In this document: positions 1-15,600 of the stretch, piece after piece
Position numbering within the stretch: position 1 is the first letter of the stretch
Layout: each line of letters begins with the position of its first letter
From: Archivesica marissinica
Taxonomy: Eukaryota > Mollusca > Bivalvia > Venerida > Vesicomyidae
Assembly: GCA_014843695.1 (NCBI GenBank)
Contig: CM026397.1
Location: 43,258,780 to 43,322,779 of the forward strand
Reading direction: 5' to 3'
DNA: 64,000 nucleotides
Made by a program: the position numbers and the translations under genes
The notes under the pieces: generated by a model
Seen by the model: the letters and a program-made list of their open reading frames with translations, nothing else
Database searches by the model: none
What the model was told of the DNA's origin: nothing

Positions 1-652
1 NNNNNNNNNNNNNNNNNNNNNNNNNNNNNNNNNNNNNNNNNNNNNNNNNNNNNNNNNNNNNNNNNNNNNNNNNNNNNNNNNNNNNNNNNNNNNNNNNNNN
101 NNNNNNNNNNNNNNNNNNNNNNNNNNNNNNNNNNNNNNNNNNNNNNNNNNNNNNNNNNNNNNNNNNNNNNNNNNNNNNNNNNNNNNNNNNNNNNNNNNNN
201 NNNNNNNNNNNNNNNNNNNNNNNNNNNNNNNNNNNNNNNNNNNNNNNNNNNNNNNNNNNNNNNNNNNNNNNNNNNNNNNNNNNNNNNNNNNNNNNNNNNN
301 NNNNNNNNNNNNNNNNNNNNNNNNNNNNNNNNNNNNNNNNNNNNNNNNNNNNNNNNNNNNNNNNNNNNNNNNNNNNNNNNNNNNNNNNNNNNNNNNNNNN
401 NNNNNNNNNNNNNNNNNNNNNNNNNNNNNNNNNNNNNNNNNNNNNNNNNNNNNNNNNNNNNNNNNNNNNNNNNNNNNNNNNNNNNNNNNNNNNNNNNNNN
501 NNNNNNNNNNNNNNNNNNNNNNNNNNNNNNNNNNNNNNNNNNNNNNNNNNNNNNNNNNNNNNNNNNNNNNNNNNNNNNNNNNNNNNNNNNNNNNNNNNNN
601 NNNNNNNNNNNNNNNNNNNNNNNNNNNNNNNNNNNNNNNNNNNNNNNNNNNN
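1..652. other. Assembly gap (N run)
   Basis: All bases are N. The first called bases continue directly in phase with the 51-bp array, so the gap lies inside or at the left edge of that array, and the true array is probably longer than what is shown. Confidence 0.99.
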
Positions 653-3600
653 AGAACAAGTAATACCTGCATTGTAGATGGTTGTACTATACGATGTACT
701 CGGAGAACAAGTAATACCTGCATTGTATATGGTTGTACTATATGATGTACTCGGAGAACAAGTAATACCTGCATTGTAGATGGTTGTACTATACGATGTA
801 CTCCGAGAACAAGTAATACATGCATTGTAGATAGTTGTACTATACGATGTACTCGGAGAACATGTAATACCTGCATTGTATATGGTTGTACTATACGATG
901 TACTTGGCTAACAAGTAATACCTGCATTGTAGATGGTTGTACTATACGATGTACTCGGCTAACAAATAATACCTGCATTCTAGATGGTTGTACTATACGA
1001 TGTACTCGAAAACAAGTAATACCTGCATTGTATATGGTTGTACTAAACGATGTACTCAGCTAACAAGTAATACCTGCATTGTAGATGGTTGTACTATACG
1101 ATGTACTCGGAGACCAAGTAATACCTGCATTGTAGATGGTTGTACTATACGATGTACTCGGCTACAAGTAATACCTGCATTGTAGATGGTTGTACTAAAC
1201 GATGTACTCAGCTAACAAGTAATACCTGCATTGTAGATGGTTGTACTATACGATGTACTCGGAAAACAAGTAATACCTGCATTGTATATGGTTGTACTAT
1301 ACGATGTACTCGGAGAAGAAGTAATACCTGCATTGTAGATGGTTGTACTATACGATGTACTTGGCTAACAAGTAATACCTGCATTGTAGATGGTTGTACT
1401 ATACGATGTACTCGGCTAGCAAGTAATACCTGCATTGTATGTGGTTGTACTAAAGGATGTACTCAGCTAACAAGTAATACCTGCATTGTAGATGGTTGTA
1501 CTATACGATGTACTCGGAGACCAAGCAATACCTGCATTGTATATGGTTGTACTATACGATGTACTCGGAGAACAAGTAATACCTGCATTGTATATGGTTG
1601 TACTATACGATATACTCGGAGAACAAGTAATACCTGCATTGTAGATGGTTGTACTATACGATGTACTCGGAGAACAAGTAATACTTGCATTGTAGATGGT
1701 TGTACTATACGATGTACTCGGCTAACAAGCAATACCTGCATTGTAGATGGTTGTACTATACGATGTACTCGGCTAACAAGTAATACCTGCATTGTAGATG
1801 GTTGTACTATACGATGTACTCGGCTAACAAGTAATACCTGCATTGTATATGGTTGTACTATACGATATACTCGGAGAACAAGTAATACCTGCATTGTAGA
1901 TGGTTATACTATACGATGTACTCGGAGAACAAGCATTGTATATGGTTGTGCTATACGATGTACTCGGAGAACAAGTAATACCTGCATTGTAGATGGTTGT
2001 ACTATACGATGTACTCGGCTAACAAGTAATACCTGCATTGTATATGGTTGTACTATACGATATACTCGGAGAACAAGTAATACTTGCATTGTAGATGGTT
2101 GTACTATACGATGTAGTCGGCTAACAAGTAACACCTGCATTGTAGATGGTTGTACTATACGATGTACTCGGAGAACAAGTAATACCTGCATTGTATATGG
2201 TTGTAATATACGATGTACTCGGCTAACAAGTAATACCTGCATTGTAGATGGTTGTACTATACGATATACTCGGAGAACAAGTAATACCTGCATTGTATGT
2301 GGTTGTACTATACGATGTACTCGGAGAACAAGTAATACCTGCATTGTAGATGGTTGTACCATACGATGTACCCGGAGAACAAGTAATACCTGCATTGTAT
2401 ATGGTTGTACTATACGATGTACTCGGCTAACAAGTAATATCTGCATAGTAGATGGTTGTATTATACGATGTACTCCGAGAACAAGTAATACATGCATTGT
2501 ATATGGTTGTACTATACGATGTACTCGGAGAACAAGTAATACCTGCATTCTAGATGGTTGTACTATACGATGTACTCGGAGAACAAGTAATACCTGCATT
2601 GTATATGGTTGTACTATACGATGTACTTGGCTAACAAGTAATACCTGCATTGTAGATGGTTGTACTATACGATGTACTCAGCTAACAAGTAATACCTGCA
2701 TTGTAGATGGTTGTACTATACGATGTACTCGGAGAACAAGTAATACCTGCATTGTATATGGTTGTACTATACGATGTACTCGGAGAACAAGTAATACCTT
2801 CATTGTAGATGGTTGTACTATACGATGTACTTGGCTAACAAGTAACACCTGCATTGTAGATGGTTGTACTATACGATGTACTCGGAGAACAAGTAATACC
2901 TACATTGTAGATGGTTGTACCATACGATATACTCGGAGAACAAGCAATACCTGCATTGTAGATGGTTGTACTATACGATGTACTCGGAGAACAAGTAATA
3001 CCTGCATTGTAGATGGTTGTACTATACGATGTACTCGGCTAACAAGTAATACCTGCATTGTATATGGTTGTACTATACGATATACTCGGAGAACAAGTAA
3101 TACCTGCATTGTATATGGTTGTACTATACGATATACTCGGAGAACAAGTAATACCTGCATTGTAGATGGTTGTACTATACGATGTACTCGGAGAACAAGT
3201 AATACCTGCATTGTATATGGTTGTACTATACGATGTACTCGGAGAACAAGTAATACCTGCATTGTAGATGGTTGTACTATACGATGTACTCGGCTAACAA
3301 GTAATACCTGCATTGTAGATGGTTGTACTATACGATGTACTCGGAGAACAAGTAATACCTGCATTGTATATGGTTGTACTATACGATGTACTCGGAGAAC
3401 AAGTAATACCTGCATTGTAGATGGTTGTACTATACGATGTACTCGGAGAACAAGTAATACCTGCATTGTATATGGTTGTACTATACGATGTACTCGGATA
3501 ACAAGTAATACCTGCATTGTAAAAACAACCAACAAAAACCAAATGGTTGTACTATACGATGTACTCGAGAACAAGTAATACCTGCATTGTAGATGGTTGT

Positions 3601-6600
3601 ACTATACGATGTACTCGGAGAACAAGTAATACCTGCATTGTATATGGTTGTACTATACGATGTACTCGGCTAACAAGTAATACCTGCATTGTAGATGGTT
3701 GTACTATACGATGTACTCGGAGAACAAGTAATACCTGCATTGTAGATGGTTGTACTATACGATGTACTCGGAGAACAAGTAATACCTGCATTGTAGATGG
3801 TTGTACTATACGATGTACTCGGAGAACAAGTAATACCTGCATTGTATATGGTTGTACTATACGATGTACTCGGAGAACAAGTAATACCTGCATTGTAGAT
3901 GGTTGTACTATACGATGTACTCGAACAATAATACTGCATTTAGATGTTGTACTATACGATGTACTCGAACAGTAATACCTGCATTGTATATGGTTGTACT
4001 ATACGATGTACTTGGCTAACAAGTAATACCTGCATTGTAGATGGTTGTACTATACGATGTACTCGGCTAACAAGTAATACCTGCATTGTAGATGGTTGTA
4101 CTATACGATGTACTCGAAAACAAGTAATACCTGCATTGTATATGGTTGTACTAAACGATGTACTCAGCTAACAAGTAATACCTGCATTGTAGATGGTTGT
4201 ACTATACGATGTACTCGGAGAACAAGTAATACCTGCATTGTAGATGGTTGTACTATACGATGTACTCGGCTAACAAGTAATACCTGCATTGTAGATGGTT
4301 GTACTATACGATGTACTCGGCTAACAAGTAATACCTGCATTGTAGATGGTTGTACTATACGATGTACTCGGCTAGCAAGTAATACCTGCATTGTATGTGG
4401 TTGTACTAAAGGATGTACTCAGCTAACAAGTAATACCTGCATTGTAGATGGTTGTACTATACGATGTACTCGGAGAACAAGCAATACCTGCATTGTATAT
4501 GGTTGTACTATACGATGTACTCGGAGAACAAGTAATACCTGCATTGTATATGGTTGTACTATACGATATACTCGGAGAACAAGTAATACCTGCATTGTAG
4601 ATGGTTGTACTATACGATGTACTCGGAGAACAAGTAATATTTGCATTGTAGATCGTTGTACTATACGATGTACTCGGCTAACAAGCAATACCTGCATTGT
4701 AGATGGTTGTACTATACGATGTACTCGGCTAACAAGTAATACCTGCATTGTAGATGGTTGTACTATACGATGTACTCGGCTAACAAGTAATACCTGCATT
4801 GTATATGGTTGTACTATACGATATACTCGGAGAACAAGTAATACCTGCATTGTAGATGGTTATACTATACGATGTACTCGGAGAACAAGCATTGTATATG
4901 GTTGTGCTATACGATGTACTCGGCTAACAAGTAATACCTGCATTGTATATGGTTGTACTATACGATATACTCGGAGAACAAGTAATACCTGCATTGTAGA
5001 TGGTTGTACTATACGATGTACTCGGCTAACAAGTAATACCTGCATTGTATATGGTTGTACTATACGATATACTCGGAGAACAAGTAATACTTGCATTGTA
5101 GATGGTTGTAATATACGATGTACTCGGCTAACAAGTAATACCTGCATTGTAGATGGTTGTACTATACGATATACTCGGAGAACAAGTAATACCTGCATTG
5201 TATGTGGTTGTACTATACGATGTACTCGGAGAACAAGTAATACCTGCATTGTAGATGGTTGTACCATACGATGTACCCGGAGAACAAGTAATACCTGCGT
5301 TGTATATGGTTGTACTATACGGTGTACTCGGCTAACAAGTAATACCTGCATTGTATATGGTTATACTATACGATATACTCGGAGAACAAGTAATACCTGC
5401 ATTGTATATGGTTGTACTATACGATATACTCGGAGAACAAGTAATACCTGCATTGTAGATGGTTGTACTATACGATGTACTCGGAGAACAAGTAATACCT
5501 GCATTGTATATGGTTGTACTATATGATGTACTCGGAGAACAAGTAATACCTGCATTGTAGATGGTTGTACTATACGATGTACTCCGAGAACAAGTAATAC
5601 ATGCATTGTATATGGTTGTACTATACGATGTACTCGGAGAACAAGTAATACCTGCATTGTAGATAGTTGTACTATACGATGTACTCGGAGAACATGTAAT
5701 ACCTGCATTGTATATGGTTGTACTATACGATGTACTTGGCTAACAAGTAATACCTGCATTGTAGATGGTTGTACTATACGATGTACTCGGCTAACAAATA
5801 ATACCTGCATTCTAGATGGTTGTACTATACGATGTACTCGAAAACAAGTAATACCTGCATTGTATATGGTTGTACTATACGATATACTCGGAGAGAACAA
5901 GTAATACCTGCATTGTAGATGGTTGTACTAAACGATGTACTCAGCTAACAAGTAATACCTGCATTGTAGATGGTTGTACTATACGATGTACTCGGAGACC
6001 AAGTAATACCTGCATTGTAGATGGTTGTACTATACGATGTACTCGGCTAACAAGTAATACCTGCATTGTAGATGGTTGTACTAAACGATGTACTCAGCTA
6101 ACAAGTAATACCTGCATTGTAGATGGTTGTACTATACGATGTACTCGGAAAACAAGTAATACCTGCATTGTATATGGTTGTACTATACGATGTACTCGGA
6201 GAAGAAGTAATACCTGCATTGTAGATGGTTGTACTATACGATGTACTTGGCTAACAAGTAATACCTGCATTGTAGATGGTTGTACTATACGATGTACTCG
6301 GCTAGCAAGTAATACCTGCATTGTATGTGGTTGTACTAAAGGATGTACTCAGCTAACAAGTAATACCTGCATTGTAGATGGTTGTACTATACGATGTACT
6401 CGGAGAACAAGCAATACCTGCATTGTATATGGTTGTACTATACGATGTACTCGGAGAACAAGTAATACCTGCATTGTATATGGTTGTACTATACGATATA
6501 CTCGGAGAACAAGTAATACCTGCATTGTAGATGGTTGTACTATACGATGTACTCGGAGAACAAGTAATACTTGCATTGTAGATGGTTGTACTATACGATG

Positions 6601-9600
6601 TACTCGGCTAACAAGCAATACCTGCATTGTAGATGGTTGTACTATACGATGTACTCGGCTAACAAGTAATACCTGCATTGTAGATGGTTGTACTATACGA
6701 TGTACTCGGCTAACAAGTAATACCTGCATTGTATATGGTTGTACTATACGATATACTCGGAGAACAAGCAATACCTGCATTGTATATGGTTGTACTATAC
6801 GATATACTCGGAGAACAAGTAATACCTGCATTGTAGATGGTTATACTATACGATGTACTCGGAGAACAAGCATTGTATATGGTTGTGCTATACGATGTAC
6901 TCGGCTAACAAGTAATACCTGCATTGTATATGGTTGTACTATACGATATACTCGGAGAACAAGTAATACTTGCATTGTAGATGGTTGTAATATACGATGT
7001 ACTCGGCTAACAAGTAATACCTGCATTGTAGATGGTTGTACTATACGATATACTCGGAGAACAAGTAATACCTGCATTGTATGTGGTTGTACTATACGAT
7101 GTACTCGGAGAACAAGTAATACCTGCATTGTAGATGGTTGTACCATACGATGTACCCGGAGAACAAGTAATACCTGCATTGTATATGGTTGTACTATACG
7201 ATGTACTCGGCTAACAAGTAATATCTGCATAGTAGATGGTTGTATTATACGATGTACTCCGAGAACAAGTAATACATGCATTGTATATGGTTGTACTATA
7301 CGATGTACTCGGAGAACAAGTAATACCTGCATTCTAGATGGTTGTACTATACGATGTACTCGGAGAACAAGTAATACCTGCATTGTATATGGTTGTACTA
7401 TACGATGTACTTGGCTAACAAGTAATACCTGCATTGTAGATGGTTGTACTATACGATGTACTCAGCTAACAAGTAATACCTGCATTGTAGATGGTTGTAC
7501 TATACGATGTACTCGGAGAACAAGTAATACCTGCATTGTATATGGTTGTACTATACGATGTACTCGGAGAAGAAGTAATACCTTCATTGTAGATGGTTGT
7601 ACTATACGATGTACTTGGCTAACAAGTAACACCTGCATTGTAGATGGTTGTACTATACGATGTACTCGGAGAACAAGTAATACTTACATTGTAGATGGTT
7701 GTACCATACGATATACTCGGAGAACAAGCAATACCTGCATTGTAGATGGTTGTACTATACGATGTACTCGGAGAACAAGTAATACCTGCATTGTAGATGG
7801 TTGTACTATACGATGTACTCGGCTAACAAGTAATACCTGCATTGTATATGGTTGTACTATACGATATACTCGGAGAACAAATAATACCTGCATTGTATAT
7901 GGTTGTACTATACGATATACTCGGAGAACAAGTAATACCTGCATTGTAGATGGTTGTACTATACGATGTACTCGGAGAACAAGTAATACCTGCATTGTAT
8001 ATGGTTGTACTATATGATGTACTCGGAGAACAAGTAATACCTGCATTGTATATGGTTGTACTATACGATGTACTCGGCTAACAAGTAATACCTGCATTGT
8101 ATATGGTTGTACTATACGATATACTCGGAGAACAAGTAATACCTGCATTGTATGTGGTTGTACTATACGATGTACTCGGAGAACAAGTAATACCTGCATT
8201 GTAGATGGTTGTACTATACGAAGTACTCGGAGAACAAGTAATACCTGCATTGTATGTGGTTGTACTATACGATGTACTCGGAGAACAAGTAATACCTGCA
8301 TTGTAGATGGTTGTACCATACGAGGTACCCGGAGAACAAGTAATACCTGCATTGTATATGGTTGTACTATACGATGTACTCGAAAACAAGTAATACCTGC
8401 ATTGTAGATGGTTGTACCATACGAGGTACCCGGAGAACAAGTAATACCTGCATTGTATATGGTTGTACTATACGATGTACTCGGCTAACAAGTAATACCT
8501 GCATAGTAGATGGTTGTACTATACGATGTACTCGGAGAACAAGTAATACCTGCATTGTAGATGGTTGTACTATACGATGTACTCGGCTAACAAGTAATAC
8601 CTGCATTGTAGATGGTTGTACTATACGATGTACTCGGCTAACAAGTAATACCTGCATTGTAGATGGTTGTACTATACGATGTACTCGGCTAACAAGTAAT
8701 ACCTACATTGTAGATGGTTGTACCATACGATATACTCGGAGAACAAGCAATACCTGCATTGTAGATGGTTGTACTATACGATGTACTCGGCTAACAAGTA
8801 ATACCTGCATTGTAGATGGTTGTACTATACGATGTACTCCGAGAACAAGTAATACATGCATTGTATATGGTTGTACTATACGATGTACTCGGAGAACAAG
8901 TAATACCTCATTGTAATGTTGTACATACGAACGGATAACAAGTAATACCTGCATTGTAGATGGTTGTACTATACGATGTACTCGGCTAACAAGTAATACC
9001 TGCATTGTAGATGGTTGTACTATACGATGTACTCGGATAACAAGTAATACCTGCATTGTAGATGGTTGTACTATACGATGTACTCGGATAACAAGTAATA
9101 CCTGCATTGTAGATGGTTGTACTATACGATGTACTCGGAGAACAAGTAATACCTGCATTGTAGATGGTTGTACTATACGATGTACTCGGCTAACAAGTAA
9201 TACCTGCATTGTAGATGGTTGTACTATACGATGTACTCGGCTAACAAGTAATACCTGCATTGTAGATGGTTGTACTATACGATGTACTCGGAGAACAAGT
9301 AATACCTGCATTGTAGATGGTTGTACTATACGATGTACTCGGAGAACAAGTAATACCTGCATTGTAGATGGTTGTACTATACGATGTACTCGGCTAACAA
9401 GTAATACCTGCATTGTAGATGGTTGTACTATACGATGTACTCGGAGAACAAGTAATACCTGCATTGTAGATGGTTGTACTATACGATGTACTCGGAGAAC
9501 AAGTAATACCTGCATTGTAGATGGTTGTACTATACGATGTACTCGGCTAACAAGTAATACCTGCATTGTAGATGGTTGTACTATACGATGTACTCGGAGA

Positions 9601-12600
9601 ACAAGTAATACCTGCATTGTAGATGGTTGTACTATACGATGTACTCGGAGAACAAGTAATACCTGCATTGTATATGGTTGTACTATACGATGTACTCGGC
9701 TAACAAGTAATACCTGCATTGTAGATGGTTGTACTATACGATGTACTCGGCTAACAAGTAATACCTGCATTGTAGATGGTTGTACTATACGATGTACTCG
9801 GAGAACAAGTAATACCTGCATTGTATATGGTTGTACTATACGATGTACTCGGAGAACAAGTAATACCTGCATTGTATATGGTTGTACTATACGATGTACT
9901 CGGAGAACAAGTAATACCTGCATTGTAGATGGTTGTACTATACGATGTACTCGGAGAACAAGTAATACCTGCATTGTAGATGGTTGTACTATACGATGTA
10001 CTCGGATAACAAGTAATACCTGCATTGTAGATGGTTGTACTATACGATGTACTCGGCTAACAAGTAATACCTGCATTGTAGATGGTTGTACTATACGATG
10101 TACTCGGCTAACAAGTAATACCTGCATTGTAGATGGTTGTACTATACGATATACTCGGAGAACAAGTAATACCTGCATTGTATATGGTTGTACTATACGA
10201 TATACTCGGAGAACAAGTAATACCTGCATTGTAGATGGTTGTACTATACGATGTACTCGGAGAACAAGCATTGTATATGGTTGTACTATACGATGTAAGA
10301 ACCGCATTATGGTTGTACAACGATTACTCGGAGAACAAGTAATACCTGCATTGTAGATGGTTGTACTATACGATGTACTCGGCTAACAAGTAATACCTGC
10401 ATTGTATATGGTTGTACTATACGATATACTCGGAGAACAAGTAATACTTGCATTGTAGATGGTTGTACTATACGATGTACTCGGCTAACAAGTAATACCT
10501 GCATTGTAGATGGTTGTACTATACGATATACTCGGAGAACAAGTAATACCTGCATTGTATGTGGTTGTACTATACGATGTACTCGGAGAACAAGTAATAC
10601 CTGCATTGTAGATGGTTGTACCATACGATGTACCCGGAGAACAAGTAATACCTGCATTGTATATGGTTGTACTATACGATGTACTCGGCTAACAAGTAAT
10701 ATCTGCATAGTAGATGGTTGTATTATACGATGTACTCCGAGAACAAGTAATACATGCATTGTATATGGTTGTACTATACGATGTACTCGGAGAACAAGTA
10801 ATACCTGCATTCTAGATGGTTGTACTATACGATGTACTCGGAGAACAAGTAATACCTGCATTGTATATGGTTGTACTATACGATGTACTTGGCTAACAAG
10901 TAATACCTGCATTGTAGATGGTTGTACTATACCATGTACTCAGCTAACAAGTAATACCTGCATTGTAGATGGTTGTACTATACGATGTACTCGGCTAGCA
11001 AGTAATACCTGCATTGTATGTGGTTGTACTAAAGGATGTACTCAGCTAACAAGTAATACCTGCATTGTAGATGGTTGTACTATACGATGTACTCGGAGAA
11101 CAAGCAATACCTGCATTGTATATGGTTGTACTATACGATGTACTCGGAGAACAAGTAATACCTGCATTGTATATGGTTGTACTATACGATATACTCGGAG
11201 AACAAGTAATACCTGCATTGTAGATGGTTGTACTATACGATGTACTCGGAAACAAGTAATACCTGCATTGTAGATGGTTGTACTATACGATGTACTCGGA
11301 GAACAAGTAATACCTGCATTGTAGATGGTTGTACTATACGATGTACTCGGCTAACAAGTAATACCTGCATTGTAGATGGTTGTACTATACGATGTACTCG
11401 GAGAACAAGTAATACCTGCATTGTAGATGGTTGTACTATACGATGTACTCGGAGAACAAGTAATACCTGCATTGTATATGGTTGTACTATACGATGTACT
11501 CGGCTAACAAGTAATACCTGCATTGTAGATGGTTGTACTATACGATGTACTCGGATAACAAGTAATACCTGCATTGTAGATGGTTGTACTATACGATGTA
11601 CTCGGCAACAAGTAATACCTGCATTGTAGATGGTTGTACTATACGATGTACTCGGCTAACAAGTAATACCTGCATTGTAGATGGTTGTACTATACGATGT
11701 ACTCGGAGAACAAGTAATACCTGCATTGTAGATGGTTGTACTATACGATGTACTCGGCTAACAAGTAATACCTGCATTGTAGATGGTTGTATATACGATG
11801 TACTCGGAAACAAGTAATACTGCATTGTAATGGTTGTACTATACGATGTACTCGGAGAACAAGTAATACCTGCATTGTAGATGGTTGTACTATACGATGT
11901 ACTCGGAGAACAAGTAATACCTGCATTGTATATGGTTGTACTATACGATGTACTTGGCTAACAAGTAATACCTGCATTGTAGATGGTTGTACTATACGAT
12001 GTACTCGGAGAACAAGCAATACCTGCATTGTATATGGTTGTACTATACGATGTACTCGGAGAACAAGTAATACCTGCATTGTATATGGTTGTACTATACG
12101 ATATACTCGGAGAACAAGTAATACCTGCATTGTAGATGGTTGTACTATACGATGTACTCGGAGAACAAGTAATACTTGCATTGTAGATGGTTGTACTATA
12201 CGATGTACTCGGCTAACAAGCAATACCTGCATTGTAGATGGTTGTACTATACGATGTACTCGGCTAACAAGTAATACCTGCATTGTAGATGGTTGTACTA
12301 TACGATGTACTCGGCTAACAAGTAATACCTGCATTGTAGATGGTTGTACTATACGATATACTCGGAGAACAAGTAATACCTGCATTGTATATGGTTGTAC
12401 TATACGATATACTCGGAGAACAAGTAATACCTGCATTGTAGATGATTGTACTATACGATGTACTCGGAGCACAAGCATTGTATATGGTTGTACTATACGA
12501 TGTACTTGGAGAACAAGTAATACCTGCATTGTAGATGGTTGTACTATACGATGTACTCGGCTAACAAGTAATACCTGCATTGTATATGGTTGTACTATAC

Positions 12601-15600
12601 GATATACTCGGAGAACAAGTAATACTTGCATTGTAGATGGTTGTACTATACGATGTACTCGGCTAACAAGTAATACCTGAATTGTAGATGGTTGTACTAT
12701 ACGATATACTCGGAGAACAAGTAATACCTGCATTGTATGTGGTTGTACTATACGATGTACTCGGAGAACAAGTAATACTTGCATTGTAGATGGTTGTACC
12801 ATACGATGTACCCGGAGAACAAGTAATACCTGCATTGTATATGGTTATACTATACGATGTACTCGGCTAACAAGTAATACCTGCATAGTAGATGGTTGTA
12901 CTATACGATGTACTCCGAGAACAAGTAATACATGCATTGTATATGGTTGTACTATACGATGTACTCGGAGAACAAGTAATACCTGCATTCTAGATGGTTG
13001 TACTATACGATGTACTCGGAGAACAAGTAATACCTGCATTGTATATGGTTGTACTATACGATGTACTTGGCTAACAAGTAATACCTACATTGTAGATGGT
13101 TGTACTATACGATGTACTCAGCTAACAAGTAATACCTGCATTGTAGATGGTTGTACTATACGACGTACTCGGAGAACAAGTAATACCTGCATTGTATATG
13201 GTTGTACTATACGATGTACTCGGAGAAGAAGTAATACCTGCATTGTAGATGGTTGTACTATACGATGTACTTGGCTAACAAGTAACACCTGCATTGTAGA
13301 TGATTGTACTATACGATGTACTCGGCTAGCAAGTAATACCTGCATTGTATATGGTTGTACTATACGATGTACTCGGAGAACAAGTAATACCTGCATTGTA
13401 GATGGTTGTACTATACGATGTATTCGGATAACAAGTAATACCTGCATTGTAGATGGTTGTACTATACGATGTACTCGGAGAACAAGTAATACCTGCATTG
13501 TAGATGGTTGTACTATACGATGTACTCGGCTAACAAGTAATACCTACATTGTAGATGGTTGTACCATACGATATACTCGGAGAACAAGCAATACCTGCAT
13601 TGTAGATGGTTGTACTATACGATGTACTCGGAGAACAAGTAATACCTGCATTGTAGATGGTTGTACTATACGATGTACTCGGCTGACAAGTAATGCATGC
13701 ATTGTAGATGGTTGTACTATACGATGTACTCGGATAACAAGTAATACCTGCATTGTAGATGGTTGTACTATACGATGTACTCGGCCAGCAAGTAATACCT
13801 GCATTGTAGATGGTTGTACTATACGATGTATTTGGCTAACAAGTAATACCTGCATTGTAGATGGTTGTACTATACGATGTACTCGGAGAACAAGTAATAC
13901 CTGCATTGTAGATGGTTGTACTATACGATGTACTCGGCTAACAAGTAATACCTGCATTGTAGATGGTTGTACTATACGATGTACTCGGCTAACAAGTAAT
14001 ACCTGCATTGTAGATGGTTGTACTATACGATGTACTCGGAGAACAAGTAATACCTGCATTGTAGATGGTTGTACTATACGATGTACTCGGAGAACAAGTA
14101 ATACCTGCATTGTATATGGTTGTACTATACGATGTACTTGGCTAACAAGTAATACCTGCATTGTAGATGGTTGTACTATACGATGTACTCGGAGAACAAG
14201 TAATACCTGCATTGTAGATGGTTGTACTATACGATGTACTCGGAGAACAAGTAATACCTGCATTGTATATGGTTGTACTATACGATGTACTCGGAGAAGA
14301 AGTAATACCTGCATTGTAGATGGTTGTACTATACGATGTACTTGGCTAAAAAGTAATACCTGCATTGTAGATGGTTGTACTATACGATGTACTCGGCTAG
14401 CAAGTAATACCTGCATTGTAGATGGTTGTACTAAACGATGTACTTAGCTAACAATTAATACCTGCATTGTAGATGGTTGTACTATACGATGTACTCGGAG
14501 AACAAGTAATACCTGCATTGTATATGGTTGTACTATACGATGTACTCGGCTAACAAGTAATACCTGCATTGTAGATGGTTGTACTATACGATATACTCGG
14601 AGATCAAGTAATACCTGCATTGTATATGGTTGTACTATACGATATACTCGGAGAACAAGTAATACCTGCATTGTAGATTATTGTACTATACGATGTACTC
14701 GGAGAACAAGCATTGTATATGGTTGTACTATACGATGTACTCGGAGAACAAGTAATACTTGCATTGTAGATGGTTGTACTATACGATGTACTCGGCTAAC
14801 AAGTAATACCTGCATTGTAGATGGTTGTACTATATGATATACTCGGAGAACAAGTAATACCTGCATTGTATATGGTTGTACAAGACGATGTACTCAGCTA
14901 ACAAGTAATACCTGCATTGTAGATGGTTGTACTATACGATGTACTCGGAGAACAAGTAATACCTGCATTATATATGGTTGTACTATAGGATGTACTCGGA
15001 GAAGAAGTAATACCTGCATTGTAGATTGTTGTACTATACGATGTACTTGGCTAACAAGTAATACCTGCATTGTAGATGGTTGGACTATACGATGTACTCG
15101 GCTAGCAAGTAATACCTGCATTGTATATGGTTGTACTATACGATGTACTCGGAGAACAAGTAATACCTGCATTGTAGATGGTTGTACTATACGATGTACT
15201 CGGCTAACAAGTAATACCTGCATTGTAGATGGTTGTACTATACGATGTACTCGGAGAACAAGTAATACCTGCATTGTATATGGTTGTACTATACGATGTA
15301 CTCGGAGAACAAGTAATACCTGCATTGTAGATGGTTGTACTATACGATGTACTCGGCTAACAATTAATACCTGCATTGAAGATGGTTGTACTATACGATG
15401 TACTCGGCTAACAAGTAATACCTGCATTGTAGATGGTTGTACTATACGATGTACTCGGCTAACAAGTAATACCTACAGTGTAGATGGTTGTACCATACGA
15501 TATACTCGGAGAACAAGCAATACCTGCATTGTAGATGGTTGTACTATACGATGTACTCGGCTAACAAGTAATACCTGCATTGTAGATGGTTGTACTATAC

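Noticed and set aside
1140..3578. 812-codon + strand frame repeating TSNTCIVDGCTIRCTRR, and similar long frames across 653-18094 on both strands
   Set aside because: The 51-bp unit is divisible by three and stop-free in several frames on both strands. Variants such as GAT/TAT and TGT/TAT change the peptide freely, so no frame shows protein-level constraint. No start context, signal or domain supports it.
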